From NCBI RefSeq assembly GCF_046630445.1, contig NC_092336.1, forward strand, positions 202,339,001 through 202,403,000: 64,000 bases of DNA, in the 5' to 3' direction. Below are positions 25,256 through 40,873 of the stretch, one piece after another. This DNA comes from Rutidosis leptorrhynchoides (taxonomy: Eukaryota > Streptophyta > Magnoliopsida > Asterales > Asteraceae). Each line of letters begins with the position of its first letter. Position 1 is the first letter of the stretch. Both the position numbers and the translations under genes were made by a program. The notes below the pieces were generated by a model. That model did not search any database. It saw only the letters and a list, made by a program, of their open reading frames with translations, and had not been told where the DNA came from.

Positions 25256-27658
25256 ATACATTGAGAAAGAATCACCAATGTTTTTTGAAAGAATTCAAGA
25301 TGATATATATGAGGACATGCAAATTTACATGCTGCGATATTATTTCACATTAGACAAAGTGCAACTCATAAATATTCTCCCCTACAACTTGATTTTGGCC
25401 GAGAGCCAAATATTTCCCACCATTAGAACATTTGATTGTGTAGTGTATGTTCTAGTTGCACAACCACAACGCACTAAAATGGGTCCTCAAAGGAGGATGG
25501 GGATATATATATTAAATATGAAACATCTTCAATTATAAGATATATTGAACCTATAACGGGTGATGTTTTTACAGCACGTTTTGCTGATTGTCACTTTAAT
25601 GAAACATTCCCTATATTAGGGGGAGAAATGAAAAATAAAGAAAAAGATGCTTCATGATGTGAACATCAATTAAGGTATATAGAACTAGCACAAAAGAATG
25701 CGAAAAGAAAGTTAAAAAAAATAATAATGCATATGCAAGAACTTGCAAATAAACTACCTGATGCATTTACAGATACAAAAAGAAGTGAATAAATCATATA
25801 TACCAGCAGTAAATGCTTCAGTTAGAATTGAAATTCTAAAAGACGAAAATGTCACTCATGAGTCTTTGCCACGCCTGAAACGTGGGAGACCAATTGGTTC
25901 CAAAGATAAAAAAAAAATCCTCGAAAAGAAAAATCAGCTGATAATGAGGTAAAAGAAAGTGTTCAAGAAGAACCACAAATTAATATTCCTTCTGCAGAGG
26001 ATATTGATAAATGTAAATACATAAATTGCAATAAATTATGCAATAATATGGAATCGAAATGGAATGAAAAATGTTGATGAGAATTTTTCATACAATGACA
26101 TCATGAATAAAGATGATGAGCTGGAACCAAAATCTGTCATTGAATGTCAAAATAGACATGACTATATACGAGCTGAATTAGAATTGCTCAATAAAAGAAA
26201 AGTTTTCGGATAAATCATTTTCACTTTAAAGATGTGAAACGTATGGGACACAAATGAATTTTTACCCGAAAAGGAAATGAGAACAATGAAGTTACAAGGT
26301 AAAGCTATACTTGTAACTCAAGATTTTTCTCAAAGACCAGGAATTGTTTATGAGGAAACTTATTCTCTTGTTATGGATGCAATTACTTTTAGATACTTAA
26401 TCAGCCTCGCAGTTTCTAAAAATTTAGAAATGCATCTCATGGATGTTGTGACTGCTTATCTATATGGATCATTTGATAGTAATATATATATATGTGTATA
26501 TATATATATATGAAGATACCTAAAGGGTTTAAGGTATCAGAAGCATCTAAAAACACAAGGAAATGTATTCCATTAAAGCACAAAGATTTTTATGGGTTGA
26601 TACAGTAGTATAACTGATTAAGTGATTACTTGATAAGAAAACGGGTATAAAAATAATCTTATTTGCACATGTGTTCTTATTAAGAAAACAATGTCCGGAT
26701 ATGTGATTGTAAACTGTTTATGTCGATGATCTTAACATCATAGGTACAAATAAAGAGATCCATGAAACCATTCAACTTCTAAAGAAAGAATTTGAAATGA
26801 AAGGTCTCGGAAAAACCAAGTATTGCCTTGGTTTGCAGATTGAGCATATGCCTAATGGTTTACTTGTACATCAAACAAACTATATCGAAAAGATTTTAAA
26901 ACATTTTTAAAGACAAAACCATTGGTTGATATATCACTCAATATTGACACTGATCTATTTTATCCCCGTGAAGATCATGAAGATCTTTACAGATCAAAAG
27001 TTCCATATCTTAGTGCAATTGGGGTTATTATGTATTTTATAAATTGTACAAGGCTTGACATTTCTTTGCAGTTAATTTGTTGACAAGGTTCAATTCAACC
27101 CCTACAAAAAGACATTGAAATGGGATCAAACCGATATTTTGATACCCTTGAGGAACTGCTAATTTAAAATTATTTTATTCTAACGCTTCGAAACAAGATT
27201 TGGTTGATTATGTATATGCAGGTCATTCAACAAATCCTCATAAAGATAAATCTCAAACTTGATATGTATTCCTAAATGGAGGTACCACAAAATCATGGCG
27301 TTCTTAAAACAAACACTTGTTGCAACATCATCAAATCATGACGAAGTGATTGCATTATATGAAACTACTCGAAAATGTTTTTGGACTAGAACGCGATAAA
27401 AGTCCAACAACTATCTATGAAGATAATGCAGCTTGCATAGCACAGATGAAAGAAGGGTATATCAAAAGTGACCGAACAAAACACATACCCCCTAGATTCT
27501 TCTCATACACTCAAGGTCTCATTAAGGACAACCAGATTGAAATGAGATATGTACAATCCAACAAAAACTCTGCCGATCTTTTCACCAAAGCACTCTCAAC
27601 TGCTATTTTCAGAACACACGTTCACAATATTGGCATGAGGCTTGTTCAAAAGATGTAA
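25240..27658 (+). pseudogene. Cop2 pol remnant (integrase, RT, RNase H)
   Basis: The integrase C-terminal part has PQRTKMGPQRRMGIYI then a shifted IIRYIEPITGDVFTARFADC (25500-25590). The copia RT is seen as GIVYEETYSLVMDAITFRYL (about 26340), MDVVTAYLYGS (about 26440) and a shifted YVDDLNIIGT (about 26722-26751). RNase H has TIYEDNAACIAQMKEGY then DRTKHIPPRFF (about 27410-27510), ending at 27658. Many stops and frameshifts mean no enzyme can be made. Confidence 0.85.
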
Positions 27659-27800
27659 CAACTCAGCGATGTCTACTTGAGGGGGAGTCAACTCTATGCT
27701 GCACTCTTTTTCCCTTAGCTAAAGTTTTTTCCCACTGGGTTTTCTTTAGCAAGGTTTTTAACGAGGCAGTACTAGTTGCTCTCTAATAAAATTGTCATCC

Positions 27801-28075
27801 AAGGGGGAGTGTTATAATACATCAATTATTGAAGTAGAAGTCAAGAAATGGTGGCTAACAATTTTATATAATTCACAAAAGTCAAATATGTAACACTCTT
27901 TGTAGTATAAATATGCATCAATATGTACAAGATAAACACACCATTCTAATATACTTACATCAAGTATTATACTTCTTTCTCTCCATTATCATCTTTGTTC
28001 TTACACTTCATTATTAGTATTCTTAATCAAGAATCAAACCACTAAAGGTAGTTATAAGCCTACTGAATTACAACA
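27801..28075 (+). repeat. Cop2 polypurine tract and right LTR
   Basis: AAGGGGGAG at 27801-27809 abuts the LTR (27810-28075). The preceding ~130 bp holds a second GGGGGAG and a CCACTGGGTTTTC motif often seen upstream of the 3' LTR in plant Copia elements. Confidence 0.93.
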
Positions 28076-28703
28076 ATTGAGATTTTAACAAAAGTCACAT
28101 ATCTTGGAGTTGGTTCACGACAAACAGAAAAAGAAGAAACAAATTAGTGGGTTATCTAGATGCATGAATGTCTCGGTAAAAAAAATATAGTGTTCAACTC
28201 CTTTTGTGTTGGTCTTTGTAAAGAAGGAATAATTAAAAATATAAAAGTTAAAGTGTGATGAGTGTATGTCGATGCATATTACATATGTATATATATAATA
28301 TAGATATAGATATATAGTATAATAATAAAATAAAGTAATAATATAATAATAATTATAATTATAATATCAAATGAAATTAAGATGTGTGACACATTAGCCA
28401 CCTTTAAATTGTAATCTTATACTTATAGATCATCACAGAGTATTATATCGTTTATTATATTTACAATTTAGTTTTTACAATTAAATCATATGATATTTCA
28501 ATTTATATTTTAAATTATTATATCTATATATATATTTAAATATATACATATCTATTTACAAATAGTTGTTCGTGAATCGTCGGGAATGGTCGAAGGGTAA
28601 TTGCATATATGAAAACAGTTCAAAATTTTTGTGACTCAACCTAACAGACTCTGTTTATCGTGTCAAAATATTAAATTGCATCGAGAGTTTGATTTAAAAT
28701 TAG

Positions 28704-30762
<2,059 letters not shown>

Positions 30763-30774
30763 TTTCAATGACGG

Positions 30775-31794
30775 AAACCCCAAACCATATAATTAAAACT
30801 TAACGACTTAACTTTAATTAATAATTTTTAAGTATTAAAAATTTTTTCCATTCTATATTTTTCCTTATTAAATTCCCAAGCAATATAATTAAAACTTAAC
30901 GACTTAACTTTAATTAATAAACTTTAAGTATTAAAAATTTTAAAACGTAATAATTAACTTTGTGTAATAAACAACAAGTACATGGATTAAAGTTTAATGT
31001 ATATAACTTAATTAGTCTTAAATAAGTTTAAGGATCATTTAAGCTAACTTAAAGTACAAGGACTAAAGTGAAAAATCCTAAAACTCACCCATGCATGCAT
31101 GAGCCGAAATTTAAAAAAAAATAGGTGAATTGCCTAAATTGTCCTCCCTAAAATCGGCTCCCTTAACACCCATTACTTCCTCTCCAAGTTCAACTTGTTC
31201 CTTAAGTAAACCTAACCCTAATCCTAATTCTAGAATTCTCTAATCACTCCTATAAATAGAGGCCTAGGCTAAAGCTAAACATGTACCAAATCAAATTACA
31301 AAAATCTCTCTCAAATCTCTCCCCTCTCTCTCTCCCTATTTTTGGCTCAAAAACCGAAACCCCAAACCACCACCATCGAATTCATCATCAATCTTCAAAG
31401 GGTTTTCAAGCAATCTTCATCGTGTTCTTCGCGTTCTTCGAAGATCTTCAAAGGTGTTCTTCAAATCTTCAAGGTTTTGATCTTCATCTCCAAAGTGTTT
31501 CATCTTTTCCTTGTTAATCATCTTCGAATCTTCAAGGTATAACATAAACCCTAAAACTTATTTACATAATCTTTGATCTTGTTTTAAATTCATGTTCATG
31601 ATATAATCTTGTTAATTCAAACAAATACATATACATATACATGAACACGCATAGATATATACATATACATGGAGAAAAAAAAATATTAATATGTATGTGT
31701 GTGTGTCGACCGAAAAAAAAAGGATTGTTTGATCTTTAAAACCTAGGTGATTAGATAAAAGATTTGTTTGTGTTAATTAAGAAAACAAAATATA

Positions 31795-31860
<66 letters not shown>

Positions 31861-33501
31861 CATACATATACATAAATCGATACATATATATATACATGTA
31901 AAAAAAATATTTTTATATATATATATACATATATAAGTTTACATATAAAAAAAATTAAAAACTATATATATATATATACACATATACGATATACATATAT
32001 ATACATAAACCCTAAACCTAACCCTAATTATTAAACCCTAATTAATTAAACCTAAACCCTAGGACATTAAGTAAACCCTAGTCATTTATTACTAAACCCT
32101 AATAATTTAAAATACTACTTTAATTAATTAACCCTAATTAATTAATGAAACCCTAATATTACTTATACTATTATTTAACATTTATACACTATTACTATTA
32201 CTAACACTTATAACCTACTACTTATATTATAACACATATAACATACTACTACTTATATTATATTATACGATTACGTTAGTCATTCATGATAACATGTGAT
32301 TACTCGAACGTCAACGCTACTTAAGGCCTAGGGTGATCCTTGGTACCACTATGGGACACTTGTGGATTACGAATGCCAAACTTAGATTTTGGTCAAGAAA
32401 TCCTGGGCCAACCGGTAACAATTGGTCATTCTGGTGACTCGGCGGTGGAATAGATGTTTGAGTATGGTGCACAATGTCAAACCCGACTATAGTAATCATA
32501 CACTTAGTTATATTCACACTTAATAAGTGGTAGACTTATTAAGGACAACTCACTAGTGTTCGACACTAATTTACTAAAAGTGGAGACTTGCTAAAAGTAG
32601 AAACTTACTAGGAATGGAACTTAGTAAAACGAACCATACTTAAAACACTTACATACCTAAACTTAAACGTGGGCAAAACATTTAACTACTCTTAAATGTC
32701 ATTAGGTTGACTTTCTGCTCAATTCCATCCAAACTTTCTATTCCGAGGAATAACCATCTCTCTCTACTTACTAAGGTGAATTTCATAGCCCCACTTTATA
32801 TTGTGCACAACTTATTTAACTTCTTGGGGTGAGACACATGCTACTTTTACTATTTACAATTTAGACACAAGTACCAACTGTTAAACTATGCTATACCCGG
32901 CTATGTCCGACTAAGTCCCTACAGTGATATTTTTAATTGCTCGTTGAATGCATGCTTAATTATTGGGGGTAGACCTATCGGGAGTAACGTCCCCGATACA
33001 TTTGACCAAGTCATTGTATTACTTAATAATGAAATTAAACCGACAAGGATAGACACAACTTGTCATTGGGGCAAACTTGAACGTTTAGTCTAAATATCAC
33101 GAATTGGCATAACTTTTTGATCCCTGCGAGATCAACTTTAAAAACTAAATCTTGTGGTCTAAAACAACGGTCAAACATTTTTGTTAAACCTATGAACTTC
33201 ACTCAACCTTTTTGGTTGACACTTTAGCATGTTTGTCTCAGGTGTCGATTGATCAAGCTTGAATTACTTACTGCTTATGTGATGCTACTTGGACTTAGGA
33301 TCAAGAGATATTGCATTTATTATTTTTGCATTTAAAATAATTACTTTATTGTAATTTCCATTATTGTAACGACATTCCTTTTCCGCTGCCTACTCAACAA
33401 AGTTTGTTTTTATCATTTAGTATTGTTCTCGTATATTATAATATGTTGGTTTGTTTCATATTAATGTCACATTCACCCAGGCCCTAATTGGGGGTGTGAT
33501 A
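30775..33501 (+). repeat. Z right LTR with rearranged start
   Basis: It matches 8712-11390 to the end GGGGGTGTGATA. The first ~130 bp is disturbed: the ATAATTAAAACTTAACGACTTAACTTTAATTA segment appears twice (30788 and 30884), and the expected TATAACGACCC start is lost. A region around 31797-31853 is an expanded (TA)n run. A primer site follows at 33505, so this copy acts as a 5' LTR for a second partial unit. Confidence 0.8.
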
Positions 33502-33717
33502 AATTGGTATCAGAGTATAACCAGGCTGTTATAGAGAACCAGGATTGCATCTTTATGTGCGCCTTATTTGCTAGCTAGGGTGCCTTAGCAATCTAGGAAA
33601 CTATAACCTTTCCTACCTTAGATTTAAAGCACTTAGGATTGCCTTATAATCTTAACTATCATGATTTAATAAACTTGACTTAAAGATTCTAATCAAAGTC
33701 TCTTTCCTAATGTTAGG

Positions 33718-33997
33718 ATGTCAAGCTCAAGCGTTAATCAACCAAATAAAATGAATCTCTTCAATTCTTCTGAAGAAATGGCTCGCTTTCAACCTACCAA
33801 CGAAGTAGGTGTTGGACACTCTTCAACTTCAAGACGAGTCCAAAGCCCACCTTATGGTCTTGGTGGTCCTCCCTCACCAAACTATAGTCCAAATACTTTA
33901 TCTAAGTCTCCCGACTACTATCCAACCCCAAGAATTGAAGACAAAGGGAAACGCCCTGCTGCTTTTAAAGAAGATGGCCCGTCTAAGAAAAGAGCTC

Positions 33998-34014
<17 letters not shown>
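33718..34014 (+). pseudogene. Second Z accessory ORF, truncated
   Basis: The start MSSSSVNQPNKMNLF matches the region at 11607 but without its early stop. Identity with the first copy continues to KKRAR, and then the sequence switches at about 33997 to X-A LTR DNA, giving a 98-residue fusion that ends at 34014. The break is a deletion junction, not a gene end. Confidence 0.8.
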
Positions 34015-36132
<2,118 letters not shown>

Positions 36133-36856
36133 TACAACATCTTTTTGGAATCATAGGTGGATAGGTGATGATTGTTTGAAAAATAAGTTCAAGAGGCTGT
36201 CACGTTTAGATACGAACCTGGATGCTTCGGTTATGGATCGAACATTCTGGGATTGCTCTAAATGTGTCGGTCAATGGTCATGGTTGAGAGACCCATTCGG
36301 CAGAAGCGAGAGTGAGCTCTCTGATCTTACCTCCTTGATCAATGGGCTTACTATCCATCCAGGGCGTCCGGACGTGTGGCAATGGCAAGCAAATAACAAC
36401 GATTTATATAGATGACTTCTTTCATGGAAAATCGAGTATCAAAATGTCGGATTTAGGAGAAAAAATTTGGCAAGCGGTAGAGTGGTCGTGTGGTTACCTC
36501 ATTTAGAAGAATCGTAACCAAAAAGTCTTTAAAAACAAGTGTTGGAATTCCCCGGTTGCATTGGACGAGATACAAATCAAAAGTTTTAAGTGAATCACGA
36601 GAAGATGCAAAACGAAGTCGATTGATTAGCATACGTGGTTGCATAATCCTCAAGCTCTACTCTCCTAGTGTTGTCTATTTGTTAGGTTGCTACCTTAGCA
36701 TCGTAACAAATTGGCTCATTGTAATGTCGTGTAATTTGTAAATTTTTAGTTTTTTCTTGTGATCTGCATGGGATGCATCTTGCTATGCAGAATTTGCTTG
36801 TATGTAATGAGTTTTTCTATGATGATTAAAAAAAGTTCTGATGCCTTTCAAAAAAA
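36133..36856 (+). pseudogene. LINE retrotransposon 3' remnant
   Basis: The translation just right of the X-A LTR reads TTSFWNHRWIGDD, LKNKFKRLSRLDTN and W-rich blocks (QWSWLRDPFGRSESELSDL; PDVWQWQ). This is the region after the RT of plant L1-type LINEs, leading to the zinc-binding tail. After an internal deletion, EWSCGYLI and KNRNQKVFKNKCWNS follow (about 36480-36550). Two A-runs near 36828 and 36849 look like a 3' tail. The 5' part would lie left of X-A, off the window. Confidence 0.75.
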
Positions 36857-37018
36857 AGAACGTATGATTTGATCCCAGCTCTTACAATCATTAAACTCAC
36901 TCATCTGCCCCAGCCCTCTATCCTCCGAATCCTCAACAAATTCTACTCATTAAACTCACAAACATTACATCACAACTAGTTTGTATCCATCTTTCATATG
37001 ACCTTAAAACTATAGTAA

Positions 37019-37366
37019 TGACGTACGTCCCGCCATGGCTGTCACGTGTGACGCATGGCGTATCCTGTAGCTGGACGCTTAGCTTCAACTCCTGGTTGGA
37101 TACCAAGTCAATGCCGCTCTTAGGCCACGATTTCCCCTACGCTACGTCACCCGTAGCGTGCCCATTTGACTTGGTTTGCACAGCTACTTGTCCTTCCGAC
37201 AAATCAGGAGAACGTGGAGCAGTTAGTGGGCATAATTAGAGGATTCCAGGAGTGGTAATTGTGGTTTAGTGGGCTAGTGGTGGTTATCCTTGGTAACCGC
37301 CATCTTATGCCTATAAATACTGCTCATAATCACACATTTAGCACCCAATTAACACTTTACACTTAC
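37019..37366 (+). repeat. Tat 5' LTR, first part
   Basis: The likely start is TGACGTACGTCCCGCC, with the end TTGATCA at 46786 giving TGA/TCA termini. X-C is inserted after CTTAC (37362-37366). Without X-C and one TSD copy the LTR would be about 498 bp. The left boundary is inferred from terminal bases only. The 160 bp to its left (36857-37018) is unassigned. Confidence 0.6.
37312..37319 (+). promoter_or_regulatory. TATA box of the Tat LTR
   Basis: TATAAATA in GCCTATAAATACTGC is followed by a CA-rich start region. X-C inserted about 48 bp downstream, close to the expected RNA start, and so separates this promoter from the Tat genes. Confidence 0.65.
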
Positions 37367-39502
37367 TGTGACAACCCGGAAATTTCCAACCAAATTTAAA
37401 CTTTAATCTTTATATGTTTCCGACACGATAAGCAATATTTGTTAAGTTAAATTTCAAGAATTTTAAACTATGTTCATACATTCATTCAACCTCGACCAAG
37501 TTCCAACGATTAACGAACCATTAAACGAATATGATTATATATGTATATGTGTATATATATTATAACTTGAAACGTAAACAAAATATTAGATTAAATACTT
37601 TATATGATTGTATCTGTTTCAAAATGTTTATCAATGGAATTAGAAGATAAGATCAAATGATTGAATTATCAGATATATTGAATTATGATTACAAGTCTCT
37701 GTTGAAAGGCCCACGTTGATTTGAGAAATCTTTTCATTTTAACAATATTCGGAAAATGGTAAAGTGATTTATAAATATGAATAAATTGTCAATCATTGAG
37801 AACTAGACAAAGGATAGTGGAAGATTGAATCTCATAAAGACTCGATTGATCTATTTAGTTTCAAACGTACAAAAACATTTTCAGTTTAAAAAGAACTTTA
37901 TTATTAAAACGTATATAACTTTTATAAATATCTAGAACCACTTTTGACAACTCATTACTTAACTAGTATGATAAAGATAACGATATTTATATTTTATTTT
38001 ATTAAATATATATAACGATTTAAATTAATATTATATATATTTATACGCGTATTATACGTACATAGTTTTATACTTTTACTATACTTAAACTTTACCTTTA
38101 CTTTATTTTTACTTTACTTTAACTTTAATAATTCATACTTTAATAATTCACTTTAATAATTCATACTTTAATAATTCACTTTAATAATTCATACTTTAAT
38201 AATTCACTTTAATAATTCATATACTTTAATAATTCACTTTAATAATTCATACTTTAATAATTCACTTTAATAATTCAAAAATCTATTATAAATAGAATTC
38301 AATAGGTTTCATTATTTCATAGAAACTTGAAAATAGTTTTCTCTAAACTCTCTCAATCGATTTACATATATATATATTTACTCCGTATTATCTCAAGATA
38401 TTATTAGTATACATAAAATATTACGACGGAGTGCTGTCCGAGTGAGTTCGAAGTTGTTTTTTTCGAGTGGGATAGGATTAAGGAAATTATGGGTTATAGC
38501 TATGGAGGTGATTGAGTATGGTTCATGGGTATGCTCGTGAGGTCAATATAGTGTTTATCATCTCCGTTTTGTTTACGTACATTTCCTGCAATATTGAATC
38601 TCAATATTGATATGTTCGTGAATCCGAGGCCAACCTTGCACTTGTTCAATGACGTTATATGTATTTTTACTACGAAATACAGTATGGTGAGTTTCATTTG
38701 CCTTTTTACCCTTTATATTTTTGGGACTGAGAATACATGCGCTTTTATAAATGTTTGACGAAATAGACACAAGTAATTGAAACTACATTCTATGGTTGAA
38801 TTATCGAAATCGAATATGCCCCTTTTTATTAAAGTCTGGTAATCTAAGAATTGGGGAACAGACACCCTAATTGACGCGAATCCTAAAGATAGATCTATTG
38901 GGCCTAACAAACCCCATCCAAAGTACCGGATGCTTTAGTACTTCGAAATTTATATCATGTCCGAAGGAGGATCCCGGAATGATAGGGGATATTCTTATAT
39001 GCATATTATTAATGTCGGTTACCAGGTGTTCACCATATGAATGATTATTTTTGTCTCTATGCATGGGACGTATATTTATGAGAACTGGAAATGAAATTCT
39101 TGTGGTCTATTAAAATGATGGAAATAAATGATTATGATAAACTAATGAACTCACCAACCTTTTGGTTGACACTTTAAAGCATGTTTATTCTCAGGTGTTA
39201 AAGAAATCTTCCGCTGTGCATTTGCTCATTTTAAAGATATTACTTGGAGTCTTTCATAGCATATTTCGAAGAACGTTGCATTCGAGTCATTGAGTTCATC
39301 AAAGATTATTATTAAATCAATTCATAGTTGGATAGTGGATATTATGAAATGGTATGCATGCCTGTCAATTTTCGATGTAAAGAAAGATTGTCTTTTAAAA
39401 ACGAATGCAATGTTTGTAAAATGTATAATATAGAGGTCAAATACCTCGCAATGTAATCAACTACTGTGAATCGTTTATAATGTATATGAACGGGTCCTTT
39501 CA
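37367..39502 (+). repeat. X-C 5' LTR, 2136 bp
   Basis: It begins TGTGACAACCCGGAAATTTCC and ends ACGGGTCCTTTCA. It includes a 28-bp tandem array at about 38121-38277. Reverse-strand 65-residue frames (38500-39064) recur in the other LTR only because the LTRs are copies. Confidence 0.95.
38121..38277. repeat. 28-bp tandem array in the X-C LTR
   Basis: ACTTTAATAATTCACTTTAATAATTCAT units repeat about six times, with one copy carrying an extra AT. The same array sits at about 45250-45406 in the 3' LTR. It lies some 60-100 bp upstream of the putative RNA start zone (CTATTATAAATAGAATTC at about 38282), so it may affect transcription. Confidence 0.9.
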
Positions 39503-39504
39503 GT

Positions 39505-39516
39505 TGGTATCAGAGC
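39505..39516 (+). promoter_or_regulatory. X-C primer-binding site
   Basis: TGGTATCAGAGC lies two bases after the 5' LTR. The next ~100 bp (GGTCTTAG, GCATTAGTGTGTCT, GTTAGGATGCATTAGTGAGT, GGACTT, GACCGTGT) is shared with Y at 53517-53620, implying common packaging and priming signals. Confidence 0.92.
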
Positions 39517-39934
39517 GGTGGTCTTAGCGAACCAGGTCTGCATTAGTGTGTCTAACTGATAAGTCGTTAGGATGCATTAGTGAGTCTGGACTTTGACCGT
39601 GTCTGCATGTCAAAAGTTTTGCTTATCATTTCTAGTCGGAAATCATCTGCTTATCATCCATAGGAAATTACCTGCTTATCATTATTAGTCTAGACACGTC
39701 TTGCTACATTAATTGCATGAGTAGTGTATAGACAAAATTCATATCATAGCGTATCTGCTAAATCATATCTTATCGTATCTGTTACTTTAAACTTTGCCTG
39801 ACATATCCCGCAAATTACTCCGTAATCTATGAAATCTTTTGATCTCTATATATAGATATCCTATGTAAATAGAATACCACCCGATAGCCGAAAAATCATT
39901 TTTATATAGAAAATCCTTTATCCAATCGTACGAA

Positions 39935-40873
39935 ATAGAATTTGTCATCAGTTCAAGTCACTCGGATTCCGAAATGGAATCTCACTCAAGCTCCGAAAGC
40001 AGTGTGACCGGAATGGATCAACCAATCAGACATCACCTATTCTGGATGAATTGGGGATGGGTTCGTAGCCTCCTCAATCATTGGAAACAGGAAGAAGGCG
40101 ATCCTTTCCATCCACCACATTGCCCTCTTGGCGAAGAACCTGAAGCACTTACAGGCGAACCTGTTCGAAACACTATTTTCTCGCTCATTTCCAGAGTATC
40201 TCGTCACGATTATATATTACATCAAATTTTAGATTTTATTTATCCGCTCGTTCCGACCGACAATCATCCTGGAATAATAGAAGAAGTCAACGAACTTCGC
40301 GCTCGGGTAGTGGCTTTGGAGAATATGGTGAAGAGATTACAAACACCAGCAGCAGCATCAGCAGCATAACCAGTAACACCATCACCAACGCCAATAGTAC
40401 CATTACCACCCCAACCACAACCACGTCGTAAACCTCAACTTTACACTCTGTCCCACGAGCACCAATGTCATACCCCCTGTAGATACCAAGGAATACCAAC
40501 AACAATAACCGACGAAGTATTAATTCATAACTTCATTGGAGAAACATTCCGCGCAGATTATGTAATCTCTAAAGTCTTAGAGATTATCTAATCTAGCCCT
40601 AACCATAAATCAGTTAAGCGAACCAAAATGATAGAAGGAAGAGTAGAAACCCTGACAAAAATGGTGTGTGATTAACAAGCTAAACTTGTTTTACCAACAG
40701 CATCAACAGTACCGTCAGCGTCACCAGCATCATCAGTACAATCAACATCAGAATCAACAACACATATAACATCACAAACTCCGTCAGCTCAAGAATCACT
40801 ATGGACATCATTACGAATCAATAACCCGTATATTGTATCAACGAGTTATGAAGAATTAACTCATTCCCTTTGA
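39935..40873 (+). pseudogene. X-family ORF (unknown protein), X-C copy
   Basis: An open stretch from Met 39974 ends at TAA 40367-40369 (131 aa) and continues in the same frame to TGA 40871-40873 with two more TAA codons (40589, 40673). All three internal stops could derive from CAA by one C-to-T change. The homologous X-A start codon reads ATA here (39935). Features are SESSVTGMDQP, FWMNWGWVR, EEPEALTGEPVRNTIF, a short coiled coil (EEVNELRARVVALENMVKRL) and then a P/Q- and S/T-rich tail. It occupies the gag position but has no capsid or zinc-knuckle signature. I do not recognise the family. Confidence 0.6.

Larger units (their letters stand above)
22414..28075 (+). mobile_element. Cop2: complete Copia-type element with decayed coding region
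   Basis: It has two 266-bp LTRs (TGTTATAATA...TTACAACA), target duplication ATTGA (22409-22413 and 28076-28080), a primer site after the left LTR and an AAGGGGGAG polypurine tract before the right LTR. Gag, integrase, RT and RNase H domains follow in the Ty1/copia order, each shattered by stops and frameshifts. The LTRs read as identical, so insertion was recent although the proteins are dead. That points to mobilisation in trans. Confidence 0.93.

Noticed and set aside
37018-37239. 73-residue ORF in the Tat LTR
   Set aside because: It spans LTR sequence upstream of the TATA box and has no recognisable domain.
38500-39064. Set of ~65-residue reverse-strand ORFs repeated at 45629-46193
   Set aside because: They lie in the near-identical LTRs of X-C; repetition reflects LTR duplication, and they have no start context or family signature.
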